Source: a bacterium UBP11_UBA4055
GTDB taxonomy: Bacteria > UBA4055
NCBI GenBank assembly: GCA_002382735.1
Contig: DFZN01000056.1
Span: 1-31,580 of the forward strand
Length of the DNA: 31,580 nt
Direction of reading: 5' to 3'
Positions within the stretch are counted from its first letter, which is position 1, and each line of letters opens with the position of its first letter. Of this stretch, positions 1-7,489 are shown piece after piece. Made by a program: the position numbers and the translations under genes. The notes under the pieces are model-generated. The model was not told the origin of the DNA and searched no databases. It was given only the letters and a program-made list of their open reading frames with translations.

Positions 1-230
1 TTTGCCGTGGTAATAGCTCCTCAAGTATGCCGTGCTTAGTTATTTCTTTAAGCTCGTTCTCAATAATTATGAGCTAAAATATTTCTGAATCCATAAGCCT
101 GTCTTACCGGCAGTATTTCAATATTGTCTATAGCAGACTTGATAGATCTGTGTCGTTAAATTATTTTATCAATATCGTTGATATATTCTATTACAGTTTC
201 TAATTTCGCCTTATCGCTCAGATCAGACAC
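1..230 (-). pseudogene. HepT-like (DUF86/HEPN) toxin remnant
   Basis: Read on the minus strand, this stretch starts at a GTG (228-230) that overlaps the end of the MNT gene. It encodes a HepT-like N-terminus ending in DIDKII, then an in-frame TAA (156-158), then RHRSIKSAIDNIE in the same frame. It continues into YGFRNILAHNY, which contains the HEPN RNase signature R-x4-H followed by Tyr. A TGA follows, and the text resumes in another frame as IENELKEITKHGILEELL, which resembles the HepT C-terminal helix. Lesions I infer are one nonsense codon, a missing central block before the YGFRN segment, and a frameshift or deletion after the HNY. HepT proteins are normally about 110-140 residues RNases paired with MNT proteins. 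The remnant may continue past the window edge. Confidence 0.72.
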
Positions 231-531
231 TCATAACCTCCGGAAGAATATATTTCTTAGCAACCTTATTAAGGGCGTTCTTGTCAGCCATATCAATCTT
301 TTTATTCAGCTTTTTCTCTATCTCAACCCTAATCTCTTCAAGTCTTAAGATTGAATCCCATCCGGGGTATTTATTTCTGAATATCTCGGGAATTTGATAT
401 AAAACATCAAGATCGTTTTTATCAGTTTCCTCGCCTCGCACATACGAACCGAAAAAACCGATCATATCAAAGCCTTCATTGATGTACTTTTTCTTTAGAA
501 GTTTTATTTGTCGGTGAAGTTCCTTATTCAT
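223..531 (-). CDS. MNT-type nucleotidyltransferase (MntA-like antitoxin)
   Basis: A 102-residue minimal nucleotidyltransferase. The active-site pattern G28-S29 followed by D40-L-D42 is intact (FFGSYVRGE then NDLDVLY), so the metal- and nucleotide-binding residues are present. In characterised MntA/HepT pairs this protein AMPylates the HEPN toxin and thereby silences it. It sits directly upstream of, and overlaps, a hepT-like remnant on the same strand, which is the usual pair order. The partner is broken here, so the protein may be an orphan antitoxin or may act on a HepT encoded elsewhere. The length and the start ATG (529-531) suit the family. Confidence 0.82.
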   Translation of the reverse strand: MNKELHRQIKLLKKKYINEGFDMIGFFGSYVRGEETDKNDLDVLYQIPEIFRNKYPGWDSILRLEEIRVEIEKKLNKKIDMADKNALNKVAKKYILPEVMSV

Positions 532-699
532 TCTTTTAATCCTGTCAATTTACATGGAGTAATTTACGCAATTACTGTACTTGTGTTAACAGCTTAATAT
601 ATTCTGATAATCAATAAACTATCGAATATCAAACAGTTTTTTTCTATTGTTAATCAGCAATTTTATGTATATTTCCTACCTAATTCGGAACATTTTATC

Positions 700-1093
700 A
701 TGACGATCCAAATACTTCTTCTCATCCTCAGTTTCGTTATCCTCGTGAAAGGCGCGTCAGAGCTTGTTATGAATGTTTTCGCGGCGTATCTGGGGCGTCA
801 CGACATCGCCGTCGGAAACATAATAGGCTCGAACATATTCAACATTTTCCTGATACTCGGAGTGAGTTCTCTTGTCAATCCGGTTGTTTACAGTTCTGCA
901 TTTGATACGGACATTCTTAATGCTCGGCATCGGAACAGTCTTTCTGTTCACATCTTTGTTCACAGGGATAAAAGGTAAACTCGACAGGTGGGAGGCGGCT
1001 GCGCTTCTTGTGATGTATGTTGCCTATACGGCATATCTTGTGTCGAAAGAGTTTCCAGTTGAGGGGGTTGTTTTGAAAAAAGTGTTGTTTTAA
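700..1093 (+). pseudogene. calcium/cation antiporter (CaCA) remnant
   Basis: The first part begins like a CaCA antiporter (hydrophobic LLLILSFVILVKGA). It jumps directly to ELVMNVFAAYLGRHDIAVGN followed by IIGSNIFN, the family's alpha-repeat core. The roughly 30 or more residues that normally separate these blocks are absent. Near 905-920 the frame changes by one. The +2 frame then continues with FLMLGIGTVFLF and the terminal helix ending YVAYTAYLVSKEF. Full-length members are around 300 residues with about ten membrane segments, while only about 130 codons remain. The deletion could join the N-terminal start to the C-terminal alpha-repeat, since both repeats look alike. No function is expected. 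Confidence 0.8.
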
Positions 1094-1395
1094 GCAAAAA
1101 CAGGTTGTATATTTTAGAGTCTGAAATTATTCAGGACAGTAATGCAGCTGATCAGAAAAATTTAATAAAGAATTATTGACAATCAAAACAATAAAAGATA
1201 AATTTATTGCCATGAACAACGGAAACCGCCAAATACAGGTAACCATATTCAAAGAAGGCTTCGGCTGAGGCAGTTTTAAATCCTAAATTGGTGCTTTTCG
1301 TGTAAAAGATTTTTTAATCACAATGTAATTCAATTCAACTGCATATACGAAAACACGATTTTAAAAACTATAAAATTAAAACGAAGGGTTTTTTT
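1094..1395. other. AT-rich intergenic region upstream of yedE
   Basis: This is a 302-base gap. It contains a sigma-70-like promoter (1176-1204). An 18-codon reading frame starts at the ATG at 1212 and ends in TGA at 1266-1268 (MNNGNRQIQVTIFKEGFG), which matches nothing I recognise. The remaining roughly 120 bases before yedE hold no clear hairpin. The peptide could be a gene remnant, a leader peptide, or chance. Confidence 0.4.
1176..1204 (+). promoter_or_regulatory. putative sigma-70-type promoter
   Basis: TTGACA (1176-1181), a 17-base spacer and TAAATT (1199-1204) match the -35/-10 consensus well. It would give a transcript starting near 1211, almost at the ATG of the 18-codon frame and about 185 bases before yedE. 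It may therefore drive the selenium cluster with a long leader. Confidence 0.5.
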
Positions 1396-2466
1396 ATGAA
1401 AAATAATTTTTTCAAAACGAGAACGGGGATTATAACTGCCGGAACACTGATCGGCGTGATAGCCGCTTTACTGCAGTATTTCGGGAATCCTAAGAACATG
1501 GGATTCTGCATAGCGTGTTTCGAGCGTGACATCGCAGGAGGGCTCGGGCTTCACAGAGCAGATGTAGTGCAGTACATCAGGCCTGAGATCATCGGGATCA
1601 TGATCGGTGCTTTGTTGATATCACTTATAAAAGGGGAGTTCAGGCCGAGGGGCGGTTCTTCAACCGTCATCAGGTTCTTTCTCGGAGTTTTCGCCATGAA
1701 CGGTGCGCTTGTATTCCTCGGCTGCCCTTGGAGAGCGTTCATCAGGCTTGCCGGAGGAGACTGGAACGCGATCTTGGGAATTCTCGGTCTGATAACCGGG
1801 ATCGGTACAGGATCTTACTTCATCAAACGGGGTTACAGCCTCGGACGAAGCCACACTCAGGGAAAAGCAGCCGGCTACATCATGCCGGGTTTTATGATCT
1901 TTCTTTTCGCTCTGCTGGTCTTCAACTTTCCAAAGCTGTTTACCAGTGTTTCCGGTCCGGGCGCGATGAAGGCTCCGCTCATCATCAGCATCATTGCCGG
2001 TCTTATTGTCGGCGGTCTTGCGCAGAGAAGCCGTTTCTGCACCGTGGGCTCTATAAGAGATGTGATCCTTGTGCGTGATTTTCACCTGATATCAGGGATC
2101 GGAGCGTTCACTCTCGCAGTTCTCATTATGAATTTGATACTCGGCCAGTTCAATGCCGGATTCGAAAATCAGCCCATGGCGCATAATCTTCATCTCTGGA
2201 ATTTTCTGGGTATGACCCTTTCAGGATTCGCTTTTGCGCTTTCAGGCGGATGTCCTGGAAGGCAGCTCATACTTTCGGGCGAGGGTGACACAGACGCGGG
2301 AGTATTCGTTCTCGGAATGATCACCGGTGCAGCTTTTTCGCACAATTTCGCTATGGCAAGTTCGCCCAAAGGGATAGGGGAATTCGGGATGAGCGGAACA
2401 ATTATCGGACTCGTTTTCACTTTCGCGATCGCAATAACGATGACACAGAAAAGAACAGCAGCATAA
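1396..2466 (+). CDS. yedE: YedE family selenium/sulfur transporter
   Basis: A polytopic membrane protein of 356 residues in the YeeE/YedE family. It resembles the selenium-metabolism-associated YedE branch, which is found next to selenium genes and is thought to import a selenium or sulfur species. Two conserved membrane-embedded cysteine motifs are visible (FLGCPWR around residue 110 and SGGCPGR around 290), together with FCIACFERD near the N-terminus and RSRFCTVG in the middle. Two YeeE-type halves are recognisable. The cysteine desulfurase and DUF3343 genes follow on the same strand, the usual neighbourhood for this branch. The substrate is not proven by sequence. No TusA/YedF-like gene is found in the 82-base gap after it. 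Confidence 0.85.
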   Translation: MKNNFFKTRTGIITAGTLIGVIAALLQYFGNPKNMGFCIACFERDIAGGLGLHRADVVQYIRPEIIGIMIGALLISLIKGEFRPRGGSSTVIRFFLGVFAMNGALVFLGCPWRAFIRLAGGDWNAILGILGLITGIGTGSYFIKRGYSLGRSHTQGKAAGYIMPGFMIFLFALLVFNFPKLFTSVSGPGAMKAPLIISIIAGLIVGGLAQRSRFCTVGSIRDVILVRDFHLISGIGAFTLAVLIMNLILGQFNAGFENQPMAHNLHLWNFLGMTLSGFAFALSGGCPGRQLILSGEGDTDAGVFVLGMITGAAFSHNFAMASSPKGIGEFGMSGTIIGLVFTFAIAITMTQKRTAA

Positions 2467-2548
2467 AAGGGGATAAAAATGATTCGATATCGCTTGTTTT
2501 ACAGGGCGATGTTTCATATAATACAGAGACAATATCGGAGGTCTGAAA

Positions 2549-3703
2549 ATGATTTATTTTGATAATGCCGCGACATCTTTTCCAAAACCGATGCAGGTAA
2601 CTGATGCAGTTGTAGATTATATGACGAAAATAGGCGCAAATCCGGGAAGGGCGGGGCATATTCAGTCTGTCAGAGCCGGTGAAATTGTCTTCGAAACGCG
2701 GAAAAAAATCGCGCGATTCTTCGGAGTGAAAAGTCCGATGAATGCGGTCTTTACATCAAATGCGACCGAAGCTCTCAATACGGCGGTCAAAGGCCTGCTT
2801 CGTGACGGCGACCATGTAATTACTTCAGCGATGGAACATAACAGCGTTTTAAGGCCACTAAAGCGTCTTGAAGAGCATGGAATGATCACTTTGACATTAC
2901 TTGACGGCGATGAAAGGGGAGTACTGTCGGTTGAGGAAGTATTGAAAGCCATAAAACAGGGAACAAGAGCAATCGTACTCAACCACATGTCGAATGTTAC
3001 CGGTACAGTACAGCCTGTGAGGGAAATAGGAGAATTATGCCGTTCCAAGGGAATTTTAATGATCCTCGACTGCGCGCAGTCGGCGGGCATAATTCCGGTA
3101 GATCTGTGCGCCGATCATATTGACATAGCCTGCTTCGCCGGCCACAAGGGACTCTACGGACCGACAGGAACGGGCGGAATGGTGATCCGCGACGGTTTCA
3201 ACTTCGACAGTATCACACCTCTCAAAGAAGGAGGGACAGGAAGCCTGTCAGATAAGACAGTTCAGCCCGCGTTTATGCCCGACAAGTTCGAGAGCGGAAC
3301 GCTGAATGTTGCCGGCATCGCCGGCTTGTCCAAAGGTATTGATTTTCTCAACTCCCTGCCAGAGGGACTCAAGTCCGTACAGCTTCATAAACAGACCCTT
3401 CAAAAGTATTTCATTGAGAAAGCTAAGAAGCATATTAAAGGTTTTGTAACGCAGTCAGAAACGGACGGTTATGGCGTTGTTTCGTTCATAATTGTAGGGC
3501 TCAGCGTTTCTGAAGTTACTATGAAGCTGTCTGACCGGTACGGGATTATGTCCAGGCAGGGACTCCATTGTGCGCCAACAGCGCACAGGCGAATCGGAAC
3601 TTTCCCCGAAGGTACAGTCAGGTTCGGTTTTTCCGTATTCAACACAAGGGATGAAGTTGACATTGCGCTTAAAGCCCTCAAAGAGATCGCCGGAGGAAAC
3701 TAA
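2549..3703 (+). CDS. cysteine desulfurase family protein (SufS/Csd-like, PLP)
   Basis: A class-V aminotransferase-fold, PLP-dependent enzyme of 384 residues. It begins with the family's MIYFDNAATSFPKP. The PLP-binding lysine lies in FAGHKGLYGP, and the catalytic cysteine lies in the C-terminal RQGLHCAP. The neighbouring HRRIGTFPEGTVRFGFSVFNT matches the short branch often encoded next to YedE and DUF3343. It should release sulfur (or selenium) from cysteine or selenocysteine as an enzyme-bound persulfide or perselenide. A good GGAGG site precedes the ATG, and the stop overlaps the DUF3343 start (TAATG), suggesting translational coupling. Whether sulfur or selenium is the natural cargo cannot be told from sequence. 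Confidence 0.88.
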   Translation: MIYFDNAATSFPKPMQVTDAVVDYMTKIGANPGRAGHIQSVRAGEIVFETRKKIARFFGVKSPMNAVFTSNATEALNTAVKGLLRDGDHVITSAMEHNSVLRPLKRLEEHGMITLTLLDGDERGVLSVEEVLKAIKQGTRAIVLNHMSNVTGTVQPVREIGELCRSKGILMILDCAQSAGIIPVDLCADHIDIACFAGHKGLYGPTGTGGMVIRDGFNFDSITPLKEGGTGSLSDKTVQPAFMPDKFESGTLNVAGIAGLSKGIDFLNSLPEGLKSVQLHKQTLQKYFIEKAKKHIKGFVTQSETDGYGVVSFIIVGLSVSEVTMKLSDRYGIMSRQGLHCAPTAHRRIGTFPEGTVRFGFSVFNTRDEVDIALKALKEIAGGN

Positions 3704-3924
3704 TGAGCGGTGAATCTGCAATATTATTCCATTCCTCAAATTATGCGATGTGGGCTGTTGATGTTCTTAAACAGGCTCAGATAGGCCACAAGCTCATCCC
3801 TGTCCCCAGAGAGCTCAGTTCCGACTGCGGATACTGTGTCAGGATCGAAACAGTAAACGCAGACGGGGTAACCGAACTTCTCAACAGTGAGAACATCGAG
3901 TTCGACAGGATCGAAAATATATGA
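3703..3924 (+). CDS. DUF3343 putative Se/S carrier-like protein
   Basis: A 73-residue protein matching DUF3343. The core LIPVPRELSSDCGYCVRI carries the family's PxPR and CG elements, including one conserved Cys plus a second Cys three residues later. Family members are predicted sulfur or selenium carriers in YedE/desulfurase clusters. Here the gene is translationally coupled to the desulfurase (overlapping TAATG), so it is a natural acceptor for the chalcogen that enzyme releases. That role is inferred from context. Its TGA stop lies inside the stem of the terminator. Confidence 0.78.
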   Translation: MSGESAILFHSSNYAMWAVDVLKQAQIGHKLIPVPRELSSDCGYCVRIETVNADGVTELLNSENIEFDRIENI

Positions 3925-3958
3925 AAAAACCGCCTTTTGAGGCGGTTTTTTCATATAT
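3917..3958 (+). terminator. strong intrinsic terminator closing the selenium cluster
   Basis: A perfect 18-bp inverted repeat (arms 3917-3934 and 3941-3958, loop TTTTGA) with a GGCGG/CCGCC core and flanking A and T runs. The A/T runs on both sides mean it could stop transcription in either direction. The stop codon of the DUF3343 gene is part of the left arm. Confidence 0.92.
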
Positions 3959-4061
3959 TCATCAGTAAGATAATTTATTTTGCGACAAGAAAAAAAAAAT
4001 AAAATTCTGTGAAAGCATCGAATTTATTATTATATTTAGCACTTTGTAAAACCGGAGAATT

Positions 4062-6011
4062 ATGATCACTGTTTCGGACATATCGCTCAAATTTGCTGAC
4101 AAGGTCATTTTTGACGGAATATCGCTGTTCATCCGCGACAGTGACAGGATCGGTATAGTCGGCGATAACGGAACTGGCAAAACGACCTTTTTAAGGTGCC
4201 TTTTAGACGAAGTTTATCTCGACAAAGGTACCGTCGAAATAAGAACAGGGAAAACGACAGCCTATCTTTCGCAGGAAGCCACGGAACTGCCTGAGATCAC
4301 CGTTCTTGAATTCATGCGGAGGTCGTCGGGCATATCTAAGATCGAGAACGAAATGAAAAGGCTGGAAAAAGAGATCTCCGTCTGCGATCATGAGAGTAAA
4401 GAATATGAACAGATATTGAATGCCTATTCCGGGATAACGCACGATTTCGAGATAAAGGGCGGATACGCTTTCGACTCCGAGGCAAAAAGGATACTTTCCG
4501 GCCTCGGCTTTAAGAACGATGATTTCTCAAGGTCATGTACCGAATTCTCAGGCGGCTGGAAGATCAGAATAAACTTAGCGGTCGTCCTTTCCAAAAGGGC
4601 CGACATACTCCTTTTAGACGAGCCGACTAACCATCTCGACGCCGAAAGCATGGAGTGGCTGGAATCGTATCTGAAAGGGCATCCGGGCGCGGTAATCACG
4701 GTGTCACACGACAGGCGATTTCTTGATAAAATGGTGTCCAAGATACTTGAGCTTAAGCGCGGTAAGTTTGAATTGTACAGCGGAAATTATTCTTTCTACC
4801 TTAAAGAGAAGGAAAGACGCCTCGAGGCTCTGAAGAAGGAATATGAAGCTCAGCAGGGCGAGATAAAGAGGATACAGGACTTTATCGACCGTTTCAGATC
4901 AAAGGCAACCAAAGCACCGCAGGTTCAGAGCAGGATCAAGATGCTGGAGAAATTCGATGTCATTGAGCTTGAGAACGAGTCTAAGAAGATAAAAATAAAA
5001 TTCCCGGAGACCGTCAAGAGCGGCAACGAGGTGATCCGCGCCGCCGGTCTGGCTAAAAGCTACGGAGAGCTCAATGTGTTCTCTGGCGTGAACTTCACGG
5101 TCTGGCGCGGCGAGAAGATCGCGGTCGTGGGAAAGAACGGCGCCGGAAAATCAACACTGTTCAAGATACTGGCCGGCGAGACCGGCGCTACAGGCGGCTC
5201 GTTCTCGTTCGGGCTGAATGTCAGCCCCGCGTATTTCTCCCAGGAGAGTGCTGAGAATCTGAATACGGAGAATAATATCTGGGAGGAAATACGCGCCTGT
5301 GCCGCCGCTGAGACCGATCAAAGGTTAAGGTCGATGCTCGGTGCGTTCCTTTTCAGCGGAAATGATATATACAAGCCTATATCGGTGCTCAGCGGCGGGG
5401 AGAAGTCGCGGCTTGCTCTTCTGAAGATACTTCTGAGCAAGAGCAACCTTCTCATCCTTGACGAGCCGACAAACCACCTTGACGCCGCGACGAAGAACCT
5501 TTTCCAGCATGCCCTTTTGACCTACGAAGGCACGATCGTGATAGTCTCTCACGACAGATTCTTTCTGGACGAGCTTGCCACAAAAGTGTTCGAGATAAAA
5601 GACGGCGCTTTGAAAGTCATCGAAGGTAATTACAGCTATTACATAGAAAAAAGAGATCAGGCTCAGGCTGACGAAATAAAGTCAGGTTCAGAGGCTCAGG
5701 CTCAGGATAACGCCGCTTCATTCAAAACGAAAGAACAGAAAAGAGCCGAGGCCGATCTGAGGAACAAACTGCACAAGGATACAAAATACTTCAGAGAAAA
5801 GCTCGAAAGATCTGAAGCCGAGATAGAATCTCTCGAGGAAAGAAAGTCAGAGATCGAGGCTCTGCTGTCGTCGGGTTGCAATTCCGATCCCGACAGAATA
5901 ACCGAACTAAGCAGGGAGATCGGCGGGATAGAGATAAAGTTAGCCTATAAAATGGATGAATGGACAGAGCTAAATGAAAAACTCGAAGAGAAAGCGGGAT
6001 CGGTCAGGTGA
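4062..6011 (+). CDS. ABC-F family ATPase (Uup/YdiF-like)
   Basis: A soluble protein of 649 residues with two fused ABC ATPase domains and no membrane segments. Walker A motifs are GDNGTGKTT (34-42) and GKNGAGKST (about 357-365). Signatures are FSGGWKIR and LSGGEKSR, each followed by a Walker B and LDEPTNHLD. A charged linker between the domains (KEKERRLEALKKEYEAQQGE) and a C-terminal coiled coil (about 570-645) fit Uup/YdiF-type ABC-F proteins. These act on ribosomes or DNA branch structures rather than as transporters. The start ATG has a GGAGA site. Its stop overlaps the next start (GTGA), so the downstream exporter is co-translated. Which ABC-F subfamily it belongs to needs a tree. Confidence 0.92.
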   Translation: MITVSDISLKFADKVIFDGISLFIRDSDRIGIVGDNGTGKTTFLRCLLDEVYLDKGTVEIRTGKTTAYLSQEATELPEITVLEFMRRSSGISKIENEMKRLEKEISVCDHESKEYEQILNAYSGITHDFEIKGGYAFDSEAKRILSGLGFKNDDFSRSCTEFSGGWKIRINLAVVLSKRADILLLDEPTNHLDAESMEWLESYLKGHPGAVITVSHDRRFLDKMVSKILELKRGKFELYSGNYSFYLKEKERRLEALKKEYEAQQGEIKRIQDFIDRFRSKATKAPQVQSRIKMLEKFDVIELENESKKIKIKFPETVKSGNEVIRAAGLAKSYGELNVFSGVNFTVWRGEKIAVVGKNGAGKSTLFKILAGETGATGGSFSFGLNVSPAYFSQESAENLNTENNIWEEIRACAAAETDQRLRSMLGAFLFSGNDIYKPISVLSGGEKSRLALLKILLSKSNLLILDEPTNHLDAATKNLFQHALLTYEGTIVIVSHDRFFLDELATKVFEIKDGALKVIEGNYSYYIEKRDQAQADEIKSGSEAQAQDNAASFKTKEQKRAEADLRNKLHKDTKYFREKLERSEAEIESLEERKSEIEALLSSGCNSDPDRITELSREIGGIEIKLAYKMDEWTELNEKLEEKAGSVR

Positions 6012-6883
6012 AAGATCAGAAAAGAGCGTATATTTACGCAGGACTGGCCGTATTTTTCTGGTCAACGGTGGCGACCGCGTTCAAGCTTACTTTAAAAGAA
6101 CTCGACCAGTTCCAGATGCTTTTTGTCGCGTCGGTATCTTCCGCGGCCGTGCTTTTCATTTCTCTTTCTGTGCAGAACAAACTTAAGCTGCTCAAAAGTT
6201 TCAAACTGAAGGATTATGTTTTCTCGGCATTTTTAGGCGCACTTAACCCTTTCGCTTACTATCTCGTGCTGTTCAAAGCATACGATCTTTTAAGAGCTCA
6301 GGAGGCTCAGACGCTCAATTACTTCTGGGCAATAATTCTGGTTCTCCTGTCGATCCCCATCCTCGGTCAGAAGATATCATTGAAAAGTCTGCTCGCTGTC
6401 CTCATAAGTTTTTCAGGCGTTTATATAATTTCCACTCAGGGTAAAGTGTTTTCATTCGAGTTCACTAACGGTTTTGGAGTCGCCCTCGCGCTCGGATCGG
6501 CTTTTATCTGGGCACTGTACTGGATCTATAATTCAAAAGATCAGGCCGATGATTCTTTAAGACTTTTTGTGAATTTTGCCTTTGGCAGCATATACATAAT
6601 GGTGCTGATGTTCTTTGTATCCGATTTCGGCTCGATCAGCTTTAAGGGGATAGGCGGCGGGACTTACATCGGCTTTTTTGAAATGGGTCTGACATTTTTC
6701 TTCTGGTCCAAAGCTATGAAACTCTCTGAAACAACGGCAAAGATAAGCAATCTTATCTTTCTTTCACCTTTTCTGTCGCTTGTTTTCATCAGCCTGATCC
6801 TGAACGAAAAGATACTTCCTTCAACCGTTGTGGGGCTGTTCTTCATTATTACCGGAATACTTCTGCAGAGGAAGCTTAAATGA
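6008..6883 (+). CDS. EamA/DMT-family membrane exporter
   Basis: A hydrophobic protein of 291 residues with about ten membrane helices arranged as two EamA repeats (about 5-140 and 150-288), typical of drug/metabolite transporters such as RhaT- or YddG-like proteins. The start is a GTG inside the stop of the ABC-F gene (GTGA overlap). Its own stop overlaps the next ATG (ATGA), so the three genes form one coupled operon. The substrate cannot be assigned. Family members export amino acids, nucleosides or other small metabolites. Confidence 0.85.
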   Translation: MKDQKRAYIYAGLAVFFWSTVATAFKLTLKELDQFQMLFVASVSSAAVLFISLSVQNKLKLLKSFKLKDYVFSAFLGALNPFAYYLVLFKAYDLLRAQEAQTLNYFWAIILVLLSIPILGQKISLKSLLAVLISFSGVYIISTQGKVFSFEFTNGFGVALALGSAFIWALYWIYNSKDQADDSLRLFVNFAFGSIYIMVLMFFVSDFGSISFKGIGGGTYIGFFEMGLTFFFWSKAMKLSETTAKISNLIFLSPFLSLVFISLILNEKILPSTVVGLFFIITGILLQRKLK

Positions 6884-7395
6884 GCACTGAATTCATAACC
6901 GATAAAGAGATATACACAAAAGTTATTCAGGAAAGAATCCCCTTAGCCGCAAGATTTCTCTGGATAGGCACGAGCGACATGAAAGACCTTTATGTTAAAA
7001 AGAAGGCTAAGATGGTCCCATTTTTGGAGGTGCTGAGCGATCTTGTCAAAAAAGGCGTCGAGATAAGGCTGATACACGCAAAAGAACCCGGCGAGGCTTT
7101 CAGGAATGATTTTGACAAATATCCCGCGCTGATAAGAGGCGTTGAGAGGCTTTTATGTCCCCGCGTTCATTTCAAGATAGTCGTAGTTGACGGAAAATTC
7201 GCATATACGGGAAGCGCGAACCTGACAGGCGCCGGAATGGGCGCTAAAAGCGACAACAGGCGTAATTTTGAGAACGGTATCATCACCGACGAGCCTGAAC
7301 TGGTATCAAAGATCATGGACGAGTTCGACCTTGTCTGGATTGGAGTCCGCTGTAAAAAATGCGGCAGGAAGGAATTCTGCACAGAGCATATCTAA
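6880..7395 (+). CDS. phospholipase D-like protein, single HKD motif, C-terminal Cys cluster
   Basis: A protein of 171 residues with one HKD motif: H97-x-K99-x4-D104, followed by GSANLT at 111-116. This is one PLD half-domain, as in bacterial Nuc/PLD nucleases that work as dimers. The upstream half includes the family's beta/alpha segment (FLEVLSDLVKKGVEIRLIHA). It has no signal peptide, so it is probably cytoplasmic. The last residues hold C158, C161, C167 and H170 (CxxC-x5-CxxH), a possible zinc knuckle not usual in minimal PLD nucleases. The start overlaps the exporter stop (ATGA). The substrate could be nucleic acid or phospholipid. Confidence 0.8.
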   Translation: MSTEFITDKEIYTKVIQERIPLAARFLWIGTSDMKDLYVKKKAKMVPFLEVLSDLVKKGVEIRLIHAKEPGEAFRNDFDKYPALIRGVERLLCPRVHFKIVVVDGKFAYTGSANLTGAGMGAKSDNRRNFENGIITDEPELVSKIMDEFDLVWIGVRCKKCGRKEFCTEHI

Positions 7396-7425
7396 AGTAG
7401 TTAGCGAAAGTTATTAATATTTTAC

Positions 7426-7454
7426 TTGACGGGGAACGATATCGGATGTATATT
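7426..7454 (+). promoter_or_regulatory. putative sigma-70-type promoter
   Basis: TTGACG (7426-7431), an exact 17-base spacer and TATATT (7449-7454) lie about 35 bases before the lipoprotein start, in the gap after the PLD gene. The match is strong, so the broken lipoprotein gene may still be transcribed. Confidence 0.65.
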
Positions 7455-7489
7455 GTGAACTGAGTGAAAGTTAAAGTTGTGGGACTTAA

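Noticed and set aside
1212..1286. Selenoprotein reading through the TGA at 1266
   Set aside because: After the TGA the frame closes at TAA within seven codons. The peptide matches no selenoprotein that I know, and no clear SECIS hairpin is visible.
1660..2085. Long reverse-strand reading frame opposite yedE
   Set aside because: It is a shadow of the yedE codons, with no recognisable domain and a composition expected from antisense reading.
5660..5705. Repeated GGCTCAG units near the end of the ABC-F gene
   Set aside because: These encode a short Gln/Ala-rich linker (DQAQAD, EAQAQD) before the coiled coil; they are too short and irregular to be a repeat element.
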